Assembly: GCA_001464335.1 (NCBI GenBank)
Contig: LNEV01000007.1
Coordinates: 1-64,000 of the forward strand
From: Rhizobiales bacterium Ga0077545
GTDB taxonomy: Bacteria > Pseudomonadota > Alphaproteobacteria > Rhizobiales > Methylopilaceae
Direction: 5' to 3'
DNA length: 64,000 nucleotides
Shown piece by piece: positions 56,091 through 64,000 of the stretch (position 1 is its first letter; each line of letters starts with the position of its first letter). Made by a program: the position numbers and the translations under genes. The notes below the pieces were generated by a model that saw only the letters and a program-made list of their open reading frames with translations, was not told the DNA's origin and ran no database searches.

Positions 56091-57796
56091 CAGGCGGCCC
56101 TCACGCGCGCGATGAAGCTGTCGACCTGTTCGCGCAGCGAGGAAGCCTGCACGGACAGATCGCCGGCAGCCTTGACGATCTCGCCCGAGACCTGCTCGGT
56201 CTGCGCCGCCGCGTCGTTGACGCCCGCAATGTTCGAGGTCACTTCCTGTGTGCCCTGGGCCGCCTGCGTGACATTGCGCGAGATCTCGTTGGTCGCAGCC
56301 CCCTGTTCGTCGACCGCCGCGGCAATCGTCGCCGAAATCGTGTTGATCTGGTCGATTGTCGTCGTGATCGAGCCGATTGCGCCGACAACTTCCGTCGTCG
56401 CCGACTGCACGGCATGGACCTGGGCCGAGATTTCTTCCGTGGCCTTGGCCGTCTGCGAGGCCAGTTCCTTCACCTCGATGGCGACAACCGCGAAGCCGCG
56501 CCCGGCGTCGCCCGCACGTGCCGCCTCGATGGTGGCGTTAAGCGCGAGGAGATTGGTCTGGGCCGCAATGTCGCTGATCAGATTGACGACCTCGCTGATG
56601 CGCTGCGCGTTCGCCGCCAGCGTCTGGACAAGGTCGGCGACGCTGACCGCCTCGCGGCTCGCACCAGCCGCGACGTTTGCGGACGTCGTGACCTGTTCGC
56701 CGATTTCGCGGATCGACGCCGAGAGTTCTTCGGCCGAGCCCGCGACCGTCTGCACATTGGTCGTCGCCTGTTCGGACGCCGCAGCGACCACGGTCGACTG
56801 ACGATTGGTCTCGTCCGCCGCTGCGCTCATCTGCGTGGCGTTCTGCTGCAGCTGTTCCGCCGCCGACGACACCGCCCGCACGATGCCCATGACCTCCGAC
56901 TCGAAGTTGTCGGCAAGGCGGTTCATCGCAGCTTTCGTCTCGGCTTCGGCTTTCAGCTTCTGCTCTTCAGCCTCGCGCTCCAGGCGCTCCTTTTCAAGTC
57001 CGTTCTGTTTGAAGATGATCGCCGCGCGGGCGACATCGCCCACTTCGTCCCGGCGCTGCGTTCCGCTCACGTCGAAGTTGAAGTTGCCCTGCGCAAGGCG
57101 CTGGAGAACATCGACCATGACCTTGATCGGCTTCGAGATGCCGAAATGGCCGAGCAGGAATCCGGCCACGACGCTTATGGCGATGCCGGCGATCGTGACA
57201 ATCATCATCAGGGATGAGGTGCTCTGATACTCGACCGTCGCTTCGGCCGATTCACGACCGACATCGGCGTCCATCTCATTTGCGAGATCGCGCAGGGCAA
57301 CACGAAGCTGCTCCGCCTTCTCGCGGCTTTCCATCGCCGCATTGCGAAGACGCTGCATCTCCTCGGTAATATCCACCGTCGTATTGGCTGCCAGAGTAAG
57401 CGTGGAGTTCAGCGACGCCTCGTACTGACCCATCATCTCGTTGACCGCTTGCAATTGCGAGCGGCGCTGAGGATCGACCACATTTGACTCAAGATGTGCC
57501 AGGCGCTCCCGGAAAAGCTTACGCTCCTCTTCGATGACCGGCATCACTTCAGCCAGGCTTTCCGGGCGCGGATCGCTCACCGCGCGGAATTCGGCGCGTC
57601 CAAGCGCCATTGCATTGGTGTTGAGGCGCGAGGCCGTCAGTGCGTTGGCCGCAACGCGTTCCATCTGATTGGTCGCCTCGTTCATCGACGACATCGACGA
57701 CGTGCCCATGAACGACAACAGCGCCGACGTGGCCGCCATCATCGCAATGACCGTAAGTATCTTGTAAATTATCTTGATCTTGCCCAGAAGTTCCAT
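56090..57796 (-). CDS. Methyl-accepting chemotaxis protein (copy 1)
   Basis: A 568-residue chemoreceptor. N-terminal membrane helix (about 10-30), periplasmic four-helix sensor (about 31-185), second helix (about 187-208), HAMP (about 209-262) and a cytoplasmic signalling domain with the hairpin tip [38 protein letters not shown]. There is no C-terminal CheR-binding pentapeptide. GGAGGG precedes the ATG at 57796. Its stop overlaps the small downstream gene (TGATG). It is a tandem paralogue of the receptor at 58357, of the same length, with most differences in the sensor part. Confidence 0.93.
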   Translation of the reverse strand: MELLGKIKIIYKILTVIAMMAATSALLSFMGTSSMSSMNEATNQMERVAANALTASRLNTNAMALGRAEFRAVSDPRPESLAEVMPVIEEERKLFRERLAHLESNVVDPQRRSQLQAVNEMMGQYEASLNSTLTLAANTTVDITEEMQRLRNAAMESREKAEQLRVALRDLANEMDADVGRESAEATVEYQSTSSLMMIVTIAGIAISVVAGFLLGHFGISKPIKVMVDVLQRLAQGNFNFDVSGTQRRDEVGDVARAAIIFKQNGLEKERLEREAEEQKLKAEAETKAAMNRLADNFESEVMGIVRAVSSAAEQLQQNATQMSAAADETNRQSTVVAAASEQATTNVQTVAGSAEELSASIREIGEQVTTSANVAAGASREAVSVADLVQTLAANAQRISEVVNLISDIAAQTNLLALNATIEAARAGDAGRGFAVVAIEVKELASQTAKATEEISAQVHAVQSATTEVVGAIGSITTTIDQINTISATIAAAVDEQGAATNEISRNVTQAAQGTQEVTSNIAGVNDAAAQTEQVSGEIVKAAGDLSVQASSLREQVDSFIARVRAA

Positions 57797-58141
57797 ATCC
57801 CAGCCCTCCATAGCCATTACGGCTGTGGTCCCCGAAAGGTGGATCCTGCTGGTCTGAACTCAGGCGGATACTCGGCTACAAAATTGCAGGAACCACCCAA
57901 TGAAGTGAGGAGGGTGGGCTGCGACGGTTAACGAGTTATTGATTATCGGAGTATGGTTCTTTTTGATTTTTATCCGTACTCACACAAATGGAAAAATGAC
58001 CTCATTCCACTCATTATCACGTTTGTCTCGGTCTCATCGCACGCCATGATCGCCTCTGGAAAAGGTAGCGGGCTCGCGCAGGAGTGCCACGAGCCCGCCT
58101 AAAGCCGGTCACTTGGGGTTCTAACCCGGCTTTATTTCAAG
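57797..58141. other. Spacer between the duplicated chemoreceptor units
   Basis: No gene is seen. It holds the chemoreceptor 1 promoter region, with TCAA-TAACTCG-TTAACC (CtrA-like, minus strand, 57926-57942), an AT-rich stretch (57940-58020), a copy of the LysR 3'-end hairpin (58068-58098) and a further inverted repeat AAAGCCGG / CCGGCTTT (58101-58133) that may end the second unit. Confidence 0.6.
58068..58098. repeat. Copy of the LysR 3'-end hairpin
   Basis: The 18 bases 58068-58085 are identical to 55793-55810, which encode the last LysR codons. GCGGGCTCG (58068-58076) pairs with 58090-58098. From here the distance to the conserved start of the small-gene 3' part is 91 bases in both copies. 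Confidence 0.7.
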
Positions 58142-58357
58142 CTACATCTTACTTATACGTACGATTGCACTCTCTTCGACGGCGCGCAGATGCTCCGTTG
58201 CGATGACGAGGCCGATCCGCGAGGCGGATTCGACCGACAATTCGTGGGTGATCGTTTTTCCCCAGACCTTGAGGAGTTCGACGATGTGCGCACGCTCGAT
58301 CGGTTCGGCACGCTCGCCGACGAGCTTCAGATGCCTAAGCGGTTTGGAGGCACCCAT
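58142..58357 (-). CDS. Small protein coupled to the chemoreceptor (intact copy)
   Basis: A 71-residue soluble protein without recognised domain: [19 protein letters not shown], then a predicted helix VELLKVWGKTITHELSVESASRIGLVIATEHLRAVEESAIVRI. The ATG overlaps the chemoreceptor stop (TGATG), so it is translated with it. The same arrangement exists in the preceding unit, where this gene is frameshifted. An adaptor or modifier of the receptor is the obvious guess, but nothing in the sequence proves it. Confidence 0.7.
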   Translation of the reverse strand: MGASKPLRHLKLVGERAEPIERAHIVELLKVWGKTITHELSVESASRIGLVIATEHLRAVEESAIVRISKM

Positions 58358-60063
58358 CAGGCGACCCTCACGCGGGCGATAAAGCCGTCCACCTGCTGCC
58401 GCAGCGACGCGGCCTGCACGGACAGATCGCCGGCAGCCTTGACGATCTCGCCCGAGACCTGCTCGGTCTGCGCCGCCGCATCGTTGACGCCCGCAATGTT
58501 CGAGGTCACTTCCTGTGTGCCCTGGGCGGCCTGAGTAACGTTGCGCGAGATCTCGTTGGTCGCAGCCCCCTGCTCGTCGACCGCCGCGGCAATCGTCGCC
58601 GAGATCGTGTTGATCTGGTCGATCGTCGTGGTGATCGAGCCGATCGCGCCGACGACTTCCGTTGTCGCCGATTGCACGGCATGGACCTGAGCCGAGATTT
58701 CCTCTGTGGCCTTGGCCGTCTGCGACGCCAGCTCCTTGACCTCGATGGCGACAACCGCAAAGCCGCGACCCGCCTCGCCCGCACGCGCCGCCTCGATGGT
58801 GGCGTTGAGCGCGAGAAGATTGGTCTGGGCCGCAATGTCGCTGATCAGACTGACGACCTCGCTGATGCGCTGCGCGTTCGCCGCCAGCGTCTGGACAAGC
58901 TGCGCAACGCTGATCGCCTCGCGGCTCGCGCCGGCTGCCACATTGGCGGCCGTCGTGACCTGCTCGCCGATTTCGCGGATCGAGGCCGAGAGTTCTTCGG
59001 CCGAGCCCGCGACCGTCTGCACATTGGTCGTCGCCTCTTCGGACGCCGCTGCGACCACCGTCGACTGACGACTGGTTTCGTCGGCCGCCGCGCTCATCTG
59101 CGTGGCGTTCTGCTGCAGCTGTTCCGCCGCCGACGACACCGCCCGCACGATGCCCATGACCTCCGACTCGAAATTGTCGGCCATCTGGTTCATCGCCGCC
59201 TTGGTTTCGGCTTCGGCTTTCAGCTTCTGCGCTTCTGCGTCACGCTCCAGACGCTCTTTCTCGAGCCCGTTCTGCTTGAAGATGATCGCCGCGCGGGCGA
59301 CATCGCCCACTTCGTCCCGGCGCTGCGTTCCGCTCACGTCGAAGTTGAAGTCACCCTGCGCGAGGCGCTGAAGCACATCGACCATGACCTTGATCGGCTT
59401 CGAGATGCCGAAATGGCCGAGCAGGAAACCGACCACGACGCTGATCGCGATGCCGGAGATCGTGACGATCATCATCAGGGACGAGGTGCTCTGATATTCC
59501 ACCGTCGCTTGGGCCGATTCACGGCTGACATCGGCGTCCATCTCGTTTGCGAGATCGCGCAGGGCTGTACGCAGCTGCTCCGCCTTCTCGCGGCTCGCCA
59601 TCGCCGCATCGCGAAGACGCTGCATCTCGTCGGTCATTTCGACCGTCGTATTGCCGGCGAGCTTCATCGTGCCGTCGAGCGAGGTCTCATAGGTGCGCAT
59701 CAGGCCGGCAATCTCATCCACCTTGGCCAGGCGTTCCGGCGACGTCACGTTCGAACGCAACTGTGCGAGACGCTCGTTGAACGCCTTGCGCTCTTGCTCG
59801 ATCACCGGGGCTACCTCTGCCAGGCTCTCCGGACGCGGATCGCCCGCTGCACGAAATTCGGCACGTCCGAGTGCCATGGCATTGGTGTTAAGGCGCGAGG
59901 CCGTCAGCGCGTTGGCCGCAACGCGTTCCATCTTATTGGTCGCCTCGTTCAGCGACGACATTGACGACGTGCCCATGAACGACAACAGCGCCGACGTGGC
60001 GGCCATCATCGCAATAACCGTAAGTATCTTGTAAATTATCTTGATCTTACCCAACAGTTCCAT
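58357..60063 (-). CDS. Methyl-accepting chemotaxis protein (copy 2)
   Basis: A 568-residue chemoreceptor with the same domain order as the copy at 56090. The HAMP and signalling parts are almost the same; the sensor part differs strongly between about residues 75 and 140 (for example [44 protein letters not shown] against [44 protein letters not shown]). Start ATG 60063 ([12 protein letters not shown]). Its stop overlaps the coupled small gene. Confidence 0.93.
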   Translation of the reverse strand: MELLGKIKIIYKILTVIAMMAATSALLSFMGTSSMSSLNEATNKMERVAANALTASRLNTNAMALGRAEFRAAGDPRPESLAEVAPVIEQERKAFNERLAQLRSNVTSPERLAKVDEIAGLMRTYETSLDGTMKLAGNTTVEMTDEMQRLRDAAMASREKAEQLRTALRDLANEMDADVSRESAQATVEYQSTSSLMMIVTISGIAISVVVGFLLGHFGISKPIKVMVDVLQRLAQGDFNFDVSGTQRRDEVGDVARAAIIFKQNGLEKERLERDAEAQKLKAEAETKAAMNQMADNFESEVMGIVRAVSSAAEQLQQNATQMSAAADETSRQSTVVAAASEEATTNVQTVAGSAEELSASIREIGEQVTTAANVAAGASREAISVAQLVQTLAANAQRISEVVSLISDIAAQTNLLALNATIEAARAGEAGRGFAVVAIEVKELASQTAKATEEISAQVHAVQSATTEVVGAIGSITTTIDQINTISATIAAAVDEQGAATNEISRNVTQAAQGTQEVTSNIAGVNDAAAQTEQVSGEIVKAAGDLSVQAASLRQQVDGFIARVRVA

Positions 60064-60368
60064 AATCCCAGCCCTCCAGACCAAAACGACGGTCAAATCG
60101 GCAGGGGATGCATCGGGCGTTGTCGTTGGAAGGCGGCCGAAGCCGCCGATGGCGTCACACGCACGGATCATCCATGCGCGCCAAGGGTGGGGATTTTGTG
60201 GTTAATGATGTATTTACGATGAGCCCCGGCGCTCTTTTTTGCGCGCGCCAACACTAGCAGCCCTCAATTTGAGATTATTCGATCCACGCCTGCTTCCACT
60301 TCGAATAATTTGGATCGAAAAAGCTCAATATGACACTCTGTTCGCCGAAGGTCGTAAGTGGTTTTACC
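60064..60368. other. Non-coding region upstream of chemoreceptor 2
   Basis: About 300 bp without a gene. It contains a CtrA-like TTAACC element facing the receptor (minus strand, 60200-60216, TAAA-TACATCA-TTAACC) and an AT-richer part (60240-60340). No terminator hairpin is evident after the PAS gene. Confidence 0.5.
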
Positions 60369-61427
60369 CTAGCGGGATTCCGACAGCTTCAGGGCGATAG
60401 AACCATCCGGAAGCGGCAAGAACTCGACCCCCGCCCGCTCGAACGCAACCTGGATCATGCTCGCGGTCATATCGCGGTGTGCCTGTACGCCTTCTGCCTC
60501 CATTCGGCGGATCGTCGATAAGGAGACGCCCGATTTGTGCGCAAGCGTTTTCGCGGGCCAATCGAGCAGGCCCCGAGCCGCTCGCATAAGCGCGCCCGTA
60601 ACGATCTTCTCGCCACCATCTCCCATCAAAGAGGGCACGTCTTTGGACTGGTCCGGCAGAAATGCCCACTCACAACGCTGCAAGTCGACACAGATGTGAC
60701 TGATCGCGTACGTGCCATCGAGGTTGCGGAAGGTGATGGGAGCGGCGCGAAAAGCACTCAAATTCCACTGGCCGCCGCGGTCCATGACGAGCAGTGTCAT
60801 GGCAAAGCTCTTTCCCCAGCGCACGGCATCGAGCCAGGCGTTCCGCAGGGCCGGCCGGTTTTTCTCGTGAACCCTTTCGAGCCAGGCCCACCCCTGGGCT
60901 TCATGGGCCTTGAGCCCCGTGAACGCGCAGAAACTGGAACAGGACAACACAGCCCCGTCGGGCTCCACCTCCCAGGCAATCGACGAAACCGAACGCATAA
61001 GCCCTGTATAGCGGCGGTCAGCTTCACTCGCGTTCACCCGCGCCTGATGCAGTTCGGTGATGTCCAGCCAGATACCGATGACGCGGATCGGCACCCAATT
61101 GTCGAAAACGACACGCATGTGGCTGCGGACACGCCTGATCGAGCCCGAAGATCGAATGATCCTGAAGTCGAGGACCGACTCCTCGTGATCCTCCAGATTG
61201 GCCCACCGTTGCTCTGCGCGCGAACGGTCTTCCGGATGGAGCAAACTGAAAATCACGTGCGGCGCCGGCTCGACGCTTCCCGGTTCGAGCCCGAGAAGAT
61301 GATAGATGCCGTCGGACCAGAAGAGTTTGCCTGCCTTCAGGTCGCCCGACCACGTCCCGTAAGCACATTGTCTCTCGATAAGCGCCAGATCTTCCGCGCT
61401 TAACGCCTCGCGGCACATTCGCCCCAT
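60369..61427 (-). CDS. PAS-PAS-HTH regulator
   Basis: A 352-residue protein. Two PAS domains are visible: about 20-125 (YGTWSGDLKAGKLFWSDGIYHLLGLEPGSV ... IRVIGIWLDITELHQA) and about 140-250 (SIAWEVEPDGAVLSCSSFCAFTGLKAHEAQGWAWLERVHEKNRPAL ...). The C-terminal 70 residues resemble a short XRE-type HTH (ALMRAARGLLDWPAKTLAHKSGVSLSTIRRMEAEG ... IQVAFERAGVEFLP). There is no kinase or GGDEF part, so it looks like a one-component sensor binding DNA itself. Ligand and targets are unknown. ATG 61427 or, four codons in, 61418 (GGGGCGA before it). Confidence 0.75.
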   Translation of the reverse strand: MGRMCREALSAEDLALIERQCAYGTWSGDLKAGKLFWSDGIYHLLGLEPGSVEPAPHVIFSLLHPEDRSRAEQRWANLEDHEESVLDFRIIRSSGSIRRVRSHMRVVFDNWVPIRVIGIWLDITELHQARVNASEADRRYTGLMRSVSSIAWEVEPDGAVLSCSSFCAFTGLKAHEAQGWAWLERVHEKNRPALRNAWLDAVRWGKSFAMTLLVMDRGGQWNLSAFRAAPITFRNLDGTYAISHICVDLQRCEWAFLPDQSKDVPSLMGDGGEKIVTGALMRAARGLLDWPAKTLAHKSGVSLSTIRRMEAEGVQAHRDMTASMIQVAFERAGVEFLPLPDGSIALKLSESR

Positions 61428-61548
61428 TCCCCAATTCCCAATGTATTTTTTTCTTGAATTACTACCGTATCTTTATCTAAAGCTCTCAATAACTTAATTG
61501 AATACATCGCGCTTCATGCCGCAACAAAAAGTTGCCGGTTACCAACAC

Positions 61549-63324
61549 TCATCGTCTTTGGAAAAGCTTCTCAATATCCGCGCGTGAAAGTGAAACGTAA
61601 GTTGGCCTCCCATGATTGCATTGGGCTGCTGCCGGCTCTGCTTCGATCTGGCGGAGCAATGCGTTCATTTCGTCGGGCTTGAGGCGGCGCCCGGCACGAA
61701 TGGAGTGATGACACGCAAAGGTCGAAGCGAGGCGATCGAGCTTTTCGGCGACCGGCAGCGCCGCACCCCACTCCGCGAGCGCATCGGCGACATCGCGCAC
61801 CAGACCCTTGATGTCGAAATCGCCGAGTGCCGCGGGCGTTTCCCGCACGAGGACCGCGCCCGGACCGAACGCTTCAAGCAGAAGCCCGTACTCCGCAAGC
61901 TCATCCGAAGCACCAAGCAGCCGCGAAATCTCGTCAGCCGCCATCTCGACGATTTCCGGAACAAGCAGAACCTGCGCGCCCGGTCGCCCGCGCTCGCGCT
62001 TCAGGCGCTCGAAAACGATGCGCTCATGGGCGGCATGCATGTCGACGAGGATCATGCCATCGGCCGTCTGGGCAACGATGTACGTATCGTGGATCTGGGC
62101 CTTCGCAGCACCGAGGGGCGCTGCTTCCAGTTCGGGCGCCATGACCTCCCCGGCCCGCGCATCGGCGGACGGAGGCAGATCGAAGATGGATTGCTCCTCA
62201 TCGAATTCCGGGCGCAGCGAAGTCTCGCCCGGCATGCGAGACGGCACGGGCGCCATTGTGTAGCCCCGCCAACCGGACGAAGGGCGGAACGAACGCGCCG
62301 CAAGGCTTGCGCCGCTCGTTGCCACGCGCGATCCGGATGCGGTAAGTGCATCGCGCACGGCTGAGACGATCAGCGCACGTACAAGACCCGGATCGCGAAA
62401 GCGAACCTCAGCTTTCGCCGGATGGACGTTGACGTCGACATCTCTCGGGTCCGCCTCAATGAACAGCGCAACCACCGGATGGCGGTCGCGCGGCACCATA
62501 TCCGCATAAGCACCCCGCAGCGCTCCGAGCAGGAGCCTGTCCTTGACCGGCCGCCCGTTGACAAGAAAAAACTGCTGCGCCGCCGTTGCACGATTATAGG
62601 TCGGCAGCCCCGCAAAGCCGGTCAGGCGAAAGCCTTCGCGTTCCGCCGCAATCCCCACGGCGTTGGCACCAAAATCGGTTCCCAGCACATCCGACAGCCG
62701 CGCGCGCGAGTCGTCCACAAGCAGGCCCCGCGCAGGATAGCGAATCGTGCGGCCATCCAGCACGACAGTGAAATCCACTTCGGGTCTGGAAGCGGCGATG
62801 CGGCGTAGCGTTTCGGAGATGGCCTCGTTCTCGGCCCGTTCCGACTTCAGAAATTTGAGACGTGCGGGAAACTGGGCAAACAGATGCTCGGCTTCGATCC
62901 GCGTGCCGGGCGGATGCGCCGCAGGCATCACGTCTCCGATGTCTCCATTCTCGACTGTGAGTACGGATGCCTGTGCGTCCTCGCGGCGGCGGGAGGTGAT
63001 CGTCAGCCGCGAGACGGACGCGATGGAGGGCAAGGCCTCGCCGCGAAAGCCGAAGAAACGGATGTCGAACAGATCGTCCGTCGGCAGCTTGGACGTGGCG
63101 TGCCGTTCGATGGCAAGCGGGATCTCCGCCGCGCCCATTCCGTGTCCGTCGTCGGTCACCCGGATGCGGCGGCGCCCGCCCTCCTCGATCAGGACTTCGA
63201 TGCGTGTGGCCCCGGCGTCGAGCGCGTTCTCGACAAGCTCCTTCACAACGCTCGCCGGCCGTTCGATGACTTCTCCGGCGGCAATGCGGTTGGCCAGTGT
63301 CTCGGGAAGGCGGCGGATGGTCAT
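61549..63324 (-). CDS. mutL: DNA mismatch repair protein MutL
   Basis: A 591-residue GHKL ATPase. ATP-binding motifs: ELVENALDAGAT, DDGHGM, RHATSK and FFGFRGEALPSIASV in the first 110 residues. The C-terminal half has the endonuclease-type motif DMHAAHERIVFE and the CNHGRP motif near the end, so it is an endonuclease MutL as in bacteria without MutH. It is divergent from the small unknown gene. Confidence 0.96.
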   Translation of the reverse strand: MTIRRLPETLANRIAAGEVIERPASVVKELVENALDAGATRIEVLIEEGGRRRIRVTDDGHGMGAAEIPLAIERHATSKLPTDDLFDIRFFGFRGEALPSIASVSRLTITSRRREDAQASVLTVENGDIGDVMPAAHPPGTRIEAEHLFAQFPARLKFLKSERAENEAISETLRRIAASRPEVDFTVVLDGRTIRYPARGLLVDDSRARLSDVLGTDFGANAVGIAAEREGFRLTGFAGLPTYNRATAAQQFFLVNGRPVKDRLLLGALRGAYADMVPRDRHPVVALFIEADPRDVDVNVHPAKAEVRFRDPGLVRALIVSAVRDALTASGSRVATSGASLAARSFRPSSGWRGYTMAPVPSRMPGETSLRPEFDEEQSIFDLPPSADARAGEVMAPELEAAPLGAAKAQIHDTYIVAQTADGMILVDMHAAHERIVFERLKRERGRPGAQVLLVPEIVEMAADEISRLLGASDELAEYGLLLEAFGPGAVLVRETPAALGDFDIKGLVRDVADALAEWGAALPVAEKLDRLASTFACHHSIRAGRRLKPDEMNALLRQIEAEPAAAQCNHGRPTYVSLSRADIEKLFQRR

Positions 63325-63420
63325 GATTCTTTAAGGATCGCGGTCTGAAGCGGCTGTTTCAAGGTGATTAAGGCGGGCTCCCGGGACATTCGGCCACAGC
63401 TTTGTCCGGGAATCGCCTCA

Positions 63421-63439
63421 ATTGGACTTTAGTCCCAAT
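63421..63439. promoter_or_regulatory. Short palindrome in the mutL upstream region
   Basis: GGACT-TT-AGTCC (63424-63435) is a perfect inverted repeat framed by ATT and AAT. It lies between the divergent mutL and the 89-residue gene. It could be an operator; no regulator is suggested. Confidence 0.35.
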
Positions 63440-63505
63440 ATATAGGAATAAGTGTCTTCAACGATTACGATCTGTGGAGATGCGGCAGAAAGGCGAGTGA
63501 GTTCA

Positions 63506-63775
63506 ATGGCCCATTTCATCATCTGGGATATGTCCTCGAAAGCGGATGGGGTCTGGAAGAATGTCGAAGCGAGCGACCCCCGTGCGGCGGCCGAAAAGAT
63601 CTGCACTCAGCAGCTTCTGACCGTCGGAAGCCCCGAAAACGTTCTTCTGCGCGTGCGCGCCCTCGACAACCCCAATCTGCCGGTCACCGTCTTCTATGGC
63701 GAGAAGAAGGGGCAGGCTGCGCGGGACATGAAGCAGCGCGAGAAATTTTCGGTCACTCTGCAGGCTGCGGAATAA
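63506..63775 (+). CDS. Hypothetical small protein
   Basis: An 89-residue protein: MAHFIIWDMSSKADGVWKNVEASDPRAAAEKICTQQLLTVGSPENVLLRVRALDNPNLPVTVFYGEKKGQ-like, with alternating strands and one helix, and a charged end. One cysteine; no membrane segment. I do not recognise the family. The ATG at 63506 follows AGGCGAGTGAG. It converges with pgi, 12 nt away. Confidence 0.7.
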   Translation: MAHFIIWDMSSKADGVWKNVEASDPRAAAEKICTQQLLTVGSPENVLLRVRALDNPNLPVTVFYGEKKGQAARDMKQREKFSVTLQAAE

Positions 63776-63787
63776 CAGCGCCCGACC

Positions 63788-64000
63788 TCAGGCCTCGCCG
63801 AGATATTTCTTGGCGAGGATTTTACCTTCCTCGACCGTCGGCTGGTCGAACGCATCCACGCCGAACAGCTTCGAGGCGATGATCGTCTCGAGCATGAAGT
63901 GCATCAGGAATTCGCCAAGCGCACGCTCATCGAGTTCGCCAAGATGGATGGTACGTACGGCTCGCCCGTTCTTTGCCAGCGTGTCGGCCGTGGCGCGGCC
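63788..64000 (-). CDS. pgi: Glucose-6-phosphate isomerase, C-terminal part
   Basis: The last 70 codons of a gene running off the window end. The translation contains HLGELDERALGEFLMHFMLETIIASKLFGVDAFDQPTVEEGKILAKKYLGEA, the typical end of Pgi (FGVDAFDQPxVExGK). It interconverts glucose-6-phosphate and fructose-6-phosphate. Confidence 0.93.
   Translation of the reverse strand, partial: GRATADTLAKNGRAVRTIHLGELDERALGEFLMHFMLETIIASKLFGVDAFDQPTVEEGKILAKKYLGEA

Noticed and set aside
55487..57217. A 576-codon open frame on the plus strand across LysR and the chemoreceptor
   Set aside because: It crosses two real genes in other frames and encodes low-complexity Arg/Asp-rich sequence; the same effect appears opposite chemoreceptor 2 (58672-59964).

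Overview
The window comes from a high-GC alphaproteobacterium that I cannot place to genus. The evidence is the flagellar regulators FliX, FlbT and FlaF, TTAA-N7-TTAA (CtrA-type) boxes before flagellar genes, an EcfG-type stress promoter, a DksA with a degenerate zinc finger, and an aa3 oxidase cluster ordered coxB-coxA-ctaB-small protein-ctaG-ctaE. I see no rRNA, tRNA, insertion sequence or CRISPR array.

Layout. 1-507 holds only intergenic palindromes, then comes an SRPBCC protein (508-1041). 1042-27193 is a nearly continuous flagellar region: minus-strand fliL-fliM-DUF6468-motE-TPR/AMIN gene; plus-strand flgF-flgG-flgA-flgH; dksA and fliX (minus); plus-strand flgI-flgJ(rod-binding)-flgN-like, a flaG-like gene, two very large flagellin paralogues and flbT-flaF; and minus-strand flgE-flgK-flgL. 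27.4-43 kb is metabolic and transport: PQQ-type sugar dehydrogenase, malate synthase G, SulP transporter, two 56-residue membrane proteins around a DUF486 gene, purine permease, Na+/H+ antiporter, a GGDEF/EAL protein, GNAT, M16 protease and threonine synthase. 43-50 kb is the cytochrome oxidase cluster with SURF1. 50-55.8 kb holds an IalB-like protein, rsmD, a pseudouridine synthase with a long Arg-rich tail, tadA, an APH-like phosphotransferase and a LysR regulator. 55.8-60.1 kb is a tandem duplication of a chemoreceptor coupled to a 71-codon gene, one copy of the latter being frameshifted. The end has a PAS-PAS-HTH regulator, mutL, a small unknown gene and the 3' end of pgi.

How it works together. 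The flagellar block encodes the C-ring (FliM), the stator-associated MotE, rod, rings, hook, junctions and filament, together with its own regulators. A 13-bp palindrome of the form GGCARA-N-TYTGCC (AC centre in one case) lies 137-172 bp upstream of flgF, flgI and flgE. flgI and flgE also carry -24/-12 (sigma-54) promoters, which fits the Caulobacter scheme in which FliX controls the sigma-54 activator FlbD. Both flagellin leaders carry the same small hairpin about 35 nt before the start codon, next to flbT, whose family represses flagellin mRNA through its leader. The two tandem chemoreceptors differ mainly in their periplasmic sensor region.
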